This document shows, piece after piece, positions 1 through 6,316 of a stretch of 10,084 nt of DNA; the first letter of the stretch is position 1; each line of letters begins with the position of its first letter. A program made the translations under genes and the position numbers. The notes beneath the pieces were generated by a model that worked only from the letters and a program-made list of their open reading frames with translations, had not been told where the DNA came from and searched no databases. This DNA comes from an uncultured Clostridiaceae bacterium (GTDB lineage: Bacteria > Bacillota > Clostridia > Lachnospirales > Lachnospiraceae): contig CAUCBQ010000079.1 of assembly GCA_958441075.1 (NCBI GenBank), positions 1 through 10,084 on the forward strand, given 5' to 3'.

Positions 1-5
1 ACAAT

Positions 6-10
6 CTCCT
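6..10 (-). promoter_or_regulatory. Ribosome binding site of the next gene, outside the window
   Basis: Read on the minus strand, an AGGAG motif lies just after the permease stop codon, followed by five bases (ATTGT) up to the window edge. This is the spacing expected for a start codon immediately outside the window. Given the permease and binding protein before it, the next gene is probably the ABC ATPase of the same importer. That identity is inferred; only the binding site is visible. Confidence 0.5.
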
Positions 11-12
11 GA

Positions 13-759
13 TCAGTGGCGTACCCGCATAAGCAAACTCAAAAAAAAGCGTTCAAAGACAGCGCTGATTACAATGATGGCAAAGGTCCAGGCAAACAGG
101 CCTGCTGTATCCAGATAGAGTTTGGAATAGTACAGCTGCTCTCCGACAGACGCCTGGGGTATGCCGATTACCTCTGCTGCCACGCCGGATTTCCAGCTCA
201 TTCCCAGAGCAGTACGGCAGCTGCTTAAAAGATAGGGATGGACGGATGGAATGTAAATGCAGCGCAGCCGTTTAAAAAAAGGAAGTGAAAAGACCCTGCT
301 CATTTCCAAAAGCTCCCTGCTTGTATTTTCCAGTCCGGTCAGCGTTCCTGTATAGATCATGGGAATCACCACCAGAAATGAGATAAATACAGACAGGCCG
401 TCAGAGCCGATCCATATTAAAGCCAGGATTACAAAAGAAGCCACAGGAACCGAACGGATTAACAGCATAGGCGGCTCCAGAAGCTCCTTGACAAAAGGAC
501 AGGCATAGCTGGCCCAGCCCAGAAAAATCCCAAGGGCAAAGGCCATGAGAAACCCGGCGCTGATCTTCAGAAAGGAGTGGCAAAGGGTCTGCCAGAAGGA
601 AATTTCCGGCAAAAACTGCCAAAGGGCCCTGAGCATATCAAAGGGCCCTACAAAAATCACATCATTTCTGATTGCCAGATGGGCGGCCTGCCAGAGAACC
701 GCCCAGAAAAGCCATATCATACATGTTTTAAAACGCAAAGATATTTTCATAAATTTCAT
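13..759 (-). CDS. ABC transporter permease, nitrate/sulfonate/taurine type
   Basis: A 248-residue integral membrane protein of the SsuC/TauC-like (BPD_transp_1) family, which forms the channel of an importer fed by a periplasmic-type lipoprotein. Hydrophobic segments lie near residues 14-30, 62-86, 95-115, 118-138 and 218-241, with a weaker one around 175-195. The cytoplasmic EAA-type loop that docks on the ATPase is at about 145-172, followed by the family-typical GMSWKSGVAAEVIG stretch at 186-199. Length is normal for the family. The start codon shares one base with the stop of the binding-protein gene (TAATG), so translation is probably coupled; there is no good ribosome binding site of its own. 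ATG codon 4 is an alternative start. The substrate cannot be told from the sequence: sulfonates, taurine, thiamine precursors and others use this fold. Confidence 0.9.
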   Translation of the reverse strand: MKFMKISLRFKTCMIWLFWAVLWQAAHLAIRNDVIFVGPFDMLRALWQFLPEISFWQTLCHSFLKISAGFLMAFALGIFLGWASYACPFVKELLEPPMLLIRSVPVASFVILALIWIGSDGLSVFISFLVVIPMIYTGTLTGLENTSRELLEMSRVFSLPFFKRLRCIYIPSVHPYLLSSCRTALGMSWKSGVAAEVIGIPQASVGEQLYYSKLYLDTAGLFAWTFAIIVISAVFERFFLSLLMRVRH

Positions 760-1871
760 TATGGCAGATAGTAGAAGTCATCTCCCGGAAGTGTTCCGCC
801 GATGGATTTGGCGTCCTGATCTGACAGTACCTCCAGATAGCCTGAAAGGGCCTGCTTCATCTCCTCACCGGTGATGCACACGATGTTGCACAGGGGCATT
901 GCCTTCTGGGCCATAGAGGCCTTTTCTACAATCCCAAGACCTGCTACCAGCTCAGCCGCTTTTTCCGGCTCACCGGATGTATACTGGGCGGACTCTGCGT
1001 GATCCTTTAAAAACTGCTCCACCGCAGCCTCATTTTCCTCTAAAAATCCGGTACGGACAATGGTCACACCAGTAACCATGCGGCTCTTTCCTTCCTTATT
1101 TAAAAGATCCCACTGTTCAGTCAGATCCATCACTGTCTTCAGCTCAGGATTCTGCATGCAGGCAGCTGTGGCAAAGGGCTGGGGAAGCACACCAATAGCA
1201 GAAGTATCCTCTTTTAATATAGAAGCAACCTCCGCAGCCTCTGATTTAAACTCCATAGTTACATCCCCGGAGCCAAGGCCGTTTCCAGCCAGCAGATAAT
1301 TCATGGCAAATTCCGGAGTCGTTCCCTTTCCGGTCATATATACGGTTTTACCCTTAAGATCAGCCATTGCAGAAATGGAATCATCCGAAGCTACAACATA
1401 CAGAACTCCCAGGGTGTTGATATCAATGACCTTTACCTGCCCCTGAGTCTTATTGTAAAGCACACTGGCTACATTGGCAGGCACCAGAGCGATATCCAGG
1501 CTTCCATTTGCAATATTTCCCACCAGTTCGTCTGCCTTTCCTGCCATAGTAAACTCATAGGCATTGGCTGTTTCTCCCTTTCCGGCCTCTTCCATCAGAT
1601 AGGCCAGTCCCATAGAGGTAGGACCCTTTAAAGAGCCTACGCGGACCGCGTCTGCACCGGAGCCTTCCCCGGCCTTCTCAGAAGCTGTCTCAGAGCTGGA
1701 TTCAGAAGCAGCAGTTTCTTCCTTTGAAGGTTCCGTTTCCTTTAATGTCTCCTGGGCGGCTGTTTCAGAGGAAGCAGCGGCTGATGTGGTTTCATTTGAC
1801 GCGCTGCAGCCGGTTACAGCGAAGGCTGCTGCGGTAAAAAGTGCGGTAACTACAGAAATTTGTCTTTTCAC
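759..1871 (-). CDS. ABC transporter substrate-binding lipoprotein, SsuA/NMT1-like
   Basis: An extracytoplasmic solute receptor of 370 residues for the adjacent permease. The start chosen is GTG at 1871, because AGGAGA lies seven bases before it and the product then begins with a clean lipoprotein signal: KR at residues 2-3, a hydrophobic stretch 5-18 and the lipobox AVTGC ending at Cys22. A longer ATG-initiated reading (to 1907) adds 12 residues and would bury the charged start. Residues 23-73 form a Ser/Glu/Thr/Ala-rich linker of low complexity, usual in clostridial lipoproteins as a spacer from the membrane. The receptor domain begins near 75 (VRVGSLKGPTS) and carries the two-lobed NMT1/SsuA-like features GSLDIALVPANVA and DLKGKTVYMTGKGTTPEF. 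The family is clear; the ligand is not known. It has its own promoter upstream and is coupled to the permease. Confidence 0.88.
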   Translation of the reverse strand: MKRQISVVTALFTAAAFAVTGCSASNETTSAAASSETAAQETLKETEPSKEETAASESSSETASEKAGEGSGADAVRVGSLKGPTSMGLAYLMEEAGKGETANAYEFTMAGKADELVGNIANGSLDIALVPANVASVLYNKTQGQVKVIDINTLGVLYVVASDDSISAMADLKGKTVYMTGKGTTPEFAMNYLLAGNGLGSGDVTMEFKSEAAEVASILKEDTSAIGVLPQPFATAACMQNPELKTVMDLTEQWDLLNKEGKSRMVTGVTIVRTGFLEENEAAVEQFLKDHAESAQYTSGEPEKAAELVAGLGIVEKASMAQKAMPLCNIVCITGEEMKQALSGYLEVLSDQDAKSIGGTLPGDDFYYLP

Positions 1872-1912
1872 AATACATTCTCCTCTCCGGCACCCTCTGG
1901 ATGCCATCCTTT

Positions 1913-1941
1913 ACTATAGCACAATTTTTTCTGTTTTTCCA
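1913..1941 (-). promoter_or_regulatory. Promoter of the ABC importer genes
   Basis: On the minus strand, an extended -10 element TGCTATAGT (hexamer 1913-1918) is preceded by a 17-base spacer and a -35-like TGGAAA (1936-1941, four of six matches to TTGACA). The leader to the GTG start is only about 35 bases, too short for a riboswitch. The assignment rests on consensus match alone. Confidence 0.55.
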
Positions 1942-1988
1942 TCCTCACCACGGAAAAAACCTTATCCCGACCACTGTCCGAAAATCCC

Positions 1989-2025
1989 AAAACGGACGGC
2001 CTCCCGCCGGGATTCCGTCCGTTTT
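1989..2025 (-). terminator. Rho-independent terminator after cstA
   Basis: A perfect 11-bp inverted repeat (AAAACGGACGG at 1989-1999 against CCGTCCGTTTT at 2015-2025) encloses a 15-base GC-rich loop that can fold further as CCC-GCC-GGG. It lies 27 bases after the cstA stop codon. The minus-strand transcript ends the stem in U residues. The A and T runs on both sides mean it could also stop transcription in the other direction. It separates cstA from the ABC importer promoter. Confidence 0.85.
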
Positions 2026-2052
2026 TCATAAATACTCATTTTCCCCTAAAAT

Positions 2053-3780
2053 TTATGCATTGGCCTGAATACCGGCCTTATTATGTCTCTTTCCCTGAAT
2101 TTCTTTTTTCTGGAACAGCTCCCTGCCGGATGTGTACACGATAATTACGCCAAGAACCATCAAAAGAACGGCGATGATCAGCTGCAGTCCCTCTGCCATA
2201 AATACAGCGCTTCCTGCCCCGAAGGCATTGACAAGGGCAATGGTGCGTTCAATTAAAGCAGTAAAGGTAACGCAGAGCATAATAAGAAGCGGCGGAAATA
2301 AGGTTCTGTTTTCTCTTCCCGTAACCTTTAAGAATACGCAAAGCGTAATGAGAACCAGAGCGCTTAAAAGCTGGTTAGCGCTTCCAAAAAGAGGCCATAT
2401 ATTAGAATATCCGATCTTTGTCAGGATAAAGCCGCAGGCTAATGTGATTACCGTAGCAAAATATTTATTGCACACCGCCTTTCTCCAGCTCTCGGCCTGT
2501 TCCATATCATCTGTACTGAACAGCTCCTGAAAAGACATACGGCCGATTCTTGCAACAGAGTCAAGGCTTGTAAGAGCCAGCGCAGATACACACATGGTCA
2601 TGAAACACTGAGCCACATACACCGGAATCCCAAACATTTCCAGAAATCCCGCAACTCCTGATGAAAAGATCTGAAAAGGTGTTCCCACAGCCGGCGTTCC
2701 GTCTGCCCCCGCTGCCGCACCTGCCACACACAGAGCCAGAACCGCCAGAAGGCTTTCCAGAACCATCGCTCCATATCCTACCTTGAGTATATCCTTTTCA
2801 TTGGAAATGGTCTTGGATGAGGTTCCTGAGGATACTAGGCTGTGGAAGCCGGACACAGCTCCGCAGGCTACAGTAACAAACAGAATAGGGAACATATCTC
2901 CCATGCCTTCATTTTTAAAGCCCGTATAAACCGGAAGATTCATAGCCGGATGGGCCACAGCCAGACCAGCCGCAGCTCCGGTTATCATGCCGGCAAACAT
3001 AAAGGTCGTCATGTAATCTCTGGGCTGCATCAGAAGCCACATGGGAAGCACTGCTGCCATAAAGATATAAGCAAAGGTCAGATAGGACCAGGTATCCTTT
3101 CCCGCAATGACCGGAAATGCCATTCCCACCGTAAGGGCTGCCGCCGTACAGGCCAGGCCTGCCGCTGTCTTCTTCCATCCCTTTAACTGAAATTTCTTCT
3201 GAATCAGCCCAAATACCATTGCAAAGGCAATAAACAAAAGGGAAATGGTTCCTGCGGCTCCGTTGGTCTGTGCCGCAGGAGAAAGGGCCTGTACCCCGTC
3301 TGTTACCGTGTATGCGTTAAATGTGCCCGCTACCATATCGGCAAAAGCCGCTATTACAATCAGGGTGAAAAGCCAGCAAAATAAAAGAAACAGCTTTCTT
3401 CCCGTCTTTCCTATGTACTTTTCAATCAGAAGCCCCATGGACTTTCCTTCATTCTTTACACTGGCATACAGGGCGCCAAAGTCTGTAACCGCGCCAAAGA
3501 AAATGCCTCCCAGGATGATCCATAAAAGAACAGGCAGCCATCCAAAGGCAGCAGCCTGAATCGCTCCGGTCACAGGGCCGGCTCCTGCAATAGATGAAAA
3601 CTGATGGGCAAATACGGTCCATCCATCTGTGGGTACATAATCCTGTCCGTCCTCCAGTACGCAGGCAGGCGTTTTCGCTCTGACGTCAATCCCCCATTTA
3701 CCGGCCAGCCAACGGCCGTACAGGGTATAGCCCGCCAGAAGGCATATAGCTGCAATCAGTACAATTACAAGTGTGTTCAT
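2053..3780 (-). CDS. cstA: Carbon starvation protein CstA, membrane transporter
   Basis: A 575-residue polytopic membrane protein of the CstA family, whose studied members (E. coli CstA and BtsT) take up pyruvate and have been linked to peptide use under carbon limitation. The family signature is very clear: DYVPTDGWTVFAHQFSSIAG at residues 48-67, followed by GAGPVTGAIQAAAFGWLP. Many hydrophobic segments span the protein from residue 2 to about 550, ending in a short basic, Lys-rich tail. It is shorter than the roughly 700-residue E. coli proteins, as is usual for Firmicutes members. ATG at 3780 has a strong AAGGAGA seven bases upstream. It is a single-gene unit with its own promoter and a downstream terminator. 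No BtsS/YehU-type sensor pair lies next to it, so its regulation here is unknown. The substrate is by family knowledge only. Confidence 0.93.
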   Translation of the reverse strand: MNTLVIVLIAAICLLAGYTLYGRWLAGKWGIDVRAKTPACVLEDGQDYVPTDGWTVFAHQFSSIAGAGPVTGAIQAAAFGWLPVLLWIILGGIFFGAVTDFGALYASVKNEGKSMGLLIEKYIGKTGRKLFLLFCWLFTLIVIAAFADMVAGTFNAYTVTDGVQALSPAAQTNGAAGTISLLFIAFAMVFGLIQKKFQLKGWKKTAAGLACTAAALTVGMAFPVIAGKDTWSYLTFAYIFMAAVLPMWLLMQPRDYMTTFMFAGMITGAAAGLAVAHPAMNLPVYTGFKNEGMGDMFPILFVTVACGAVSGFHSLVSSGTSSKTISNEKDILKVGYGAMVLESLLAVLALCVAGAAAGADGTPAVGTPFQIFSSGVAGFLEMFGIPVYVAQCFMTMCVSALALTSLDSVARIGRMSFQELFSTDDMEQAESWRKAVCNKYFATVITLACGFILTKIGYSNIWPLFGSANQLLSALVLITLCVFLKVTGRENRTLFPPLLIMLCVTFTALIERTIALVNAFGAGSAVFMAEGLQLIIAVLLMVLGVIIVYTSGRELFQKKEIQGKRHNKAGIQANA

Positions 3781-3861
3781 ACTCTTATCTCCTTCCTCCC
3801 GCCCCTCTTTTCCAAGGAGCCGTTATTCTGCACCGGTGTATAAAGACCTCTGTCTCTCTGC

Positions 3862-3931
3862 AAAATCCGGAATAACTGTCATTATAATCTTTTTTATTCG
3901 GAAGTCAATTAGAGGGAGCATACCGGATTTT
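3862..3931. repeat. 9-bp inverted repeat flanking the cstA promoter
   Basis: AAAATCCGG at 3862-3870 and its exact reverse complement CCGGATTTT at 3923-3931 lie on either side of the cstA promoter, 61 bp centre to centre, which is close to six helical turns. One arm would be at the start of the transcript and the other upstream of the -35. It could be a pair of regulator sites. The arms are partly A/T runs, so chance is possible. Confidence 0.4.
3881..3908 (-). promoter_or_regulatory. Strong sigma-A promoter of cstA
   Basis: On the minus strand, TTGACT (3903-3908) and a perfect TATAAT (3881-3886) are separated by 16 bases. The predicted start near 3874 gives a leader of about 95 bases before cstA. 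No known riboswitch fold was recognised in the leader. The promoter is bracketed by a 9-bp inverted repeat, listed separately. Confidence 0.8.
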
Positions 3932-3958
3932 CATATTTTTCATTCTTTAAAGTTATAA

Positions 3959-4396
3959 TTACATCAATATCCCATAACTTCCCGCCATATTGTTCCCGGA
4001 TCGGAAGTACCATTCCAGCCCCAGGCTGGCTGCCATAGCCCGGTCTACACCGCCCATCTGCTGCCTGTCCAGATGGCCTATGTATTCCTTTAAGCGGCTG
4101 CGGTCAATGGTACGGATCTGCTCTGTAAGCACGGTAGAATCCTGCTTTAACCCGCAAAGTGCCTTATCCAGGCTTACATGGGTAGGAATCGCAGCCTTGG
4201 TGGTCCGGCTGGTAATGGCGGCAACGATCACTGTAGGGCTATGGCGGTTTCCCGTATCATTCTGAATTACCAGAACCGGACGTATTCCTCCCTGTTCAGA
4301 CCCCTTTACCGGAGAAAGATCCGCATAAAACAGGTCCCCCCGGATCACAGTGCGGTATGCCTGTCTGTTTCCATTCCAATCTGAATTTCGTTCCAT
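3959..4396 (-). CDS. MazF/PemK-family endoribonuclease toxin (EndoA-like)
   Basis: A 145-residue member of the MazF/PemK family, sequence-specific mRNA interferases that cut single-stranded RNA and stop growth when not bound by an antitoxin. The core RGDLFYADLSPVKGSEQGGI at 19-38 aligns well with B. subtilis EndoA. The two catalytic positions of EndoA (Arg25, Thr48) correspond to Arg39 and Thr62 here and both are present, so the enzyme should be active. The C-terminal half (EQIRTIDRSRLKEYIGHLD, 92-110) also matches. Compared with the roughly 116-residue EndoA, it has about 15 extra residues at each end. AAGGAGAT lies just before the ATG. No MazE- or CopG-like antitoxin is encoded next to it; upstream is only a 23-codon ORF and then a terminator. 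No terminator is seen between its stop and the cstA promoter. Confidence 0.9.
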   Translation of the reverse strand: MERNSDWNGNRQAYRTVIRGDLFYADLSPVKGSEQGGIRPVLVIQNDTGNRHSPTVIVAAITSRTTKAAIPTHVSLDKALCGLKQDSTVLTEQIRTIDRSRLKEYIGHLDRQQMGGVDRAMAASLGLEWYFRSGNNMAGSYGILM

Positions 4397-4399
4397 AAT

Positions 4400-4471
4400 T
4401 TATCTCCTTATCTGAGCTGACAATTTCATCAATCTACTCATAGGATTGCCACTTTCGGAGATTTCAAACAT
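4400..4471 (-). other. Possible 23-codon upstream ORF ahead of the MazF toxin
   Basis: A short ORF begins at ATG 4471 and stops (TAA) three bases before the toxin start, so its last codons overlap the toxin ribosome binding site. It encodes 23 residues beginning MFEISESGNP and ending in the basic MKLSAQIRR, with a second in-frame ATG at codon 11. The sequence AAAGG abuts the first ATG with no spacer, so initiation is not well supported. It may be a leader peptide, an antitoxin remnant or chance. Confidence 0.25.
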
Positions 4472-4488
4472 CCTTTGAAAAATAACGC

Positions 4489-4518
4489 AAAAAGAAACCC
4501 TGTCCGCAAAGGACAGGG
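4489..4518 (-). terminator. Rho-independent terminator of the biosynthetic operon
   Basis: On the minus strand, CCCTGTCC (4511-4518) and GGACAGGG (4498-4505) form a perfect 8-bp GC-rich stem with a five-base loop, followed by the U-rich tract TTTCTTTTT (4489-4497). It lies about 40 bases after the acyl ligase stop. It marks the end of the operon and isolates it from the toxin gene. Confidence 0.92.
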
Positions 4519-4556
4519 CCATACTGCCGTTTTATTCTGTTTTATCCGAACATACC

Positions 4557-6038
4557 TTAAAACCGCCTGATTTTTCCGGCTGCAGTCCGTTCAAAGGGCG
4601 TTTCCCTCACTACCAGACGGGCGATGCGCTTATACACCGGCATAGTTTCATTCAGACGGTCAACCAGCTCCTGAAGAAGGCCTTCCGGCTCTGTAATTCC
4701 ATGCTTTTCCATATATTCCGGGTCCGCAAAGATCTCTGCCTCAATAACCTTCTCATGCTCACGGACCAAAATCTCCTTTACCAGATCATTTCGGCTCAGT
4801 TCATTTTCCAGCTCCTCCGGAGAAACATTTTCCCCATTTGCCAGAATAATCAGATTCTTTCTTCGTCCGGTGAGGAATACAAAGTTATCCTCATCCACAT
4901 AGCCCAGATCTCCTGTCTTTAACCAGCCGTCCTCCAGGGCAGCGGCTGTCTCCTCCGGCATCTTGTAATATCCCTGCATTACGCTGCTTCCCCGTACCCA
5001 AAGCTCATGGTCCACGGTCTTTGCCTCACAGTTGGGCAGAAGCTTTCCTACAGAGCCAATCTTATTTTCCCACTCCAGATTGGTGCTGATAACAGGAGAA
5101 CACTCCGTCATGCCGTATCCCTGAAGAATGGTGATACCGTACTCCTTAAAGAGATGGATGCAGTCCGGGTCCAGATAAGCGCCTCCGCTGCATATGGTTT
5201 TAAGCTTTCCGCCGAACACAGCCTCAGCAACCTGCTCCTTTGGAATGGATGGGTCTGTTTCCTTTAATCTGGCTGCCAGAGATTCGATGATCATTGGAAC
5301 CAGAAGCACGATCTCAGGCTGGAACAGCTTTAAATTTCTCTGGAAACGCATAATGGAATCATTAATACAGATAATCATGCCAATGGAAATGCCCTTTACA
5401 ATATCCATAGTAAGGCAGTACACATGGTTAATGGGCAGAACACTCAGGGAAACGCTTCCCTGAGGAATCTTCATATCCAGACACAGAGCATTATCTGCCA
5501 GATTCCGGTGTGTCAGCATAACGCCCTTGCTTTTTCCCGTTGTTCCTGAAGTAAAGAGAATCGTACACAGATCCTCCGGCTTTACCTCACAGTGAAATTC
5601 TCCCTGATACCCGTCTAAAACCCCGAAAAGAGACTGGATGGAAACAAACTCGCGGATCTTTGGACAGGAGGAAGCGGCGGCCTCTGCTATGTCCTTTCTC
5701 ACCTCGTCAAAAACCAGCATTTCCACATCTGCCCTGTTTAAAAGCTCGCAGACTGCCTCGGCAGGAAGCTGTACATCAATGGGAACGGCCACGCTTCCAC
5801 TGTTGGCCGCGCCAAAATATGAGGTGATCCATCCATAGCTGGTGGGGCCGATGATGGCAATATGGCTGCCCTTCATCCCCTTTTCCTCCAGCATACGGCT
5901 AAAGGCCATGGTATCACGGTGCAGCTCCTCATAGGTCTTTTCCTCAATCTCCCGCTTTACCTTGTAGCGAAATGCGGTCTGGCTTCCATATTGTGCAGCT
6001 GCCCGGCTTATAATCTCCTGTAATGTATTTGCTTCCAT
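4557..6038 (-). CDS. Stand-alone AMP-forming acyl ligase (ANL superfamily adenylation enzyme)
   Basis: A 493-residue adenylating enzyme that activates a carboxylic acid with ATP and, by context, loads it as a thioester on the carrier protein encoded just upstream. The start is set at ATG 6038, eight bases after GGGAGG; an earlier ATG at 6053 lies within that binding site. Visible ANL motifs: the phosphate loop TSGTTGKSKGV at 163-173, YGMTE at 308-312, TGD at 375-377, hinge region GRRKNLIILANGENVSP at 391-407, and the catalytic C-terminal lysine K489 in TAAGKIRRF. The stretch LPINHVYCLT (201-210) resembles the LPxxHxxxxT segment of fatty acyl-CoA/ACP ligases rather than the FDxS region of amino-acid-activating NRPS domains, so a fatty or aryl acid is the likelier substrate. 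It is the last gene of the operon. CoA rather than the carrier protein as acceptor remains possible. Confidence 0.9.
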   Translation of the reverse strand: MEANTLQEIISRAAAQYGSQTAFRYKVKREIEEKTYEELHRDTMAFSRMLEEKGMKGSHIAIIGPTSYGWITSYFGAANSGSVAVPIDVQLPAEAVCELLNRADVEMLVFDEVRKDIAEAAASSCPKIREFVSIQSLFGVLDGYQGEFHCEVKPEDLCTILFTSGTTGKSKGVMLTHRNLADNALCLDMKIPQGSVSLSVLPINHVYCLTMDIVKGISIGMIICINDSIMRFQRNLKLFQPEIVLLVPMIIESLAARLKETDPSIPKEQVAEAVFGGKLKTICSGGAYLDPDCIHLFKEYGITILQGYGMTECSPVISTNLEWENKIGSVGKLLPNCEAKTVDHELWVRGSSVMQGYYKMPEETAAALEDGWLKTGDLGYVDEDNFVFLTGRRKNLIILANGENVSPEELENELSRNDLVKEILVREHEKVIEAEIFADPEYMEKHGITEPEGLLQELVDRLNETMPVYKRIARLVVRETPFERTAAGKIRRF

Positions 6039-6071
6039 TCCTTTTCCTCCCATTCACTTGGCCCCGGTAAA

Positions 6072-6296
6072 CTACTGCAGGGACTGAATATACTCCATAG
6101 CGTCCTTTACGGTCTTTACATTAACCACTTCCCGCTCGCTCACCTCAACATCCCAGCGCTCCTCGATCTCTCCGACCATGCTCATAAAATCATAGGAATT
6201 AAATCCCAGATCCTCTACAAAACGGGAATCCTCACGGATCTCCTCCGGCTCAGCCTCTACATACTCGCAAATAATCTCTTTTAACTCTTCAAACAT
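6072..6296 (-). CDS. Stand-alone acyl/peptidyl carrier protein
   Basis: A small acidic carrier protein of 74 residues, which holds the acyl intermediate on a phosphopantetheine arm. The attachment serine is Ser34 in DLGFNSYDFMSM (29-40). The acidic helix II following it and the C-terminal VVNVKTVKDAMEYIQSLQ match the four-helix carrier fold. GFNSY replaces the more common DSL/HSL context, a variant found in free-standing carrier proteins. The start is ATG 6296, preceded by GAGGAGAAAAGGAT. A longer in-frame reading to 6386 would overlap the condensation gene and adds 30 residues unlike a carrier protein. It lies 20 bases after the condensation gene and 33 bases before the ligase. The phosphopantetheinyl transferase in the same operon presumably activates it, and the neighbouring ligase and condensation protein are its likely partners. 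Confidence 0.92.
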   Translation of the reverse strand: MFEELKEIICEYVEAEPEEIREDSRFVEDLGFNSYDFMSMVGEIEERWDVEVSEREVVNVKTVKDAMEYIQSLQ

Positions 6297-6316
6297 ATCC
6301 TTTTCTCCTCTTTTAT

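Noticed and set aside
1872..1907. Longer binding-protein start at ATG 1907
   Set aside because: It adds 12 residues ahead of a complete lipoprotein signal and runs through the ribosome binding site that serves GTG 1871.
3781..3874. Possible riboswitch in the cstA leader
   Set aside because: About 95 bases with no recognised aptamer core and no terminator-like hairpin before the ribosome binding site.
4400..4556. A dedicated promoter for the MazF toxin
   Set aside because: The best pair, TTGAAA and TATGAG with a 19-base spacer, is too far from consensus to list as a feature; the toxin promoter stays undetermined.
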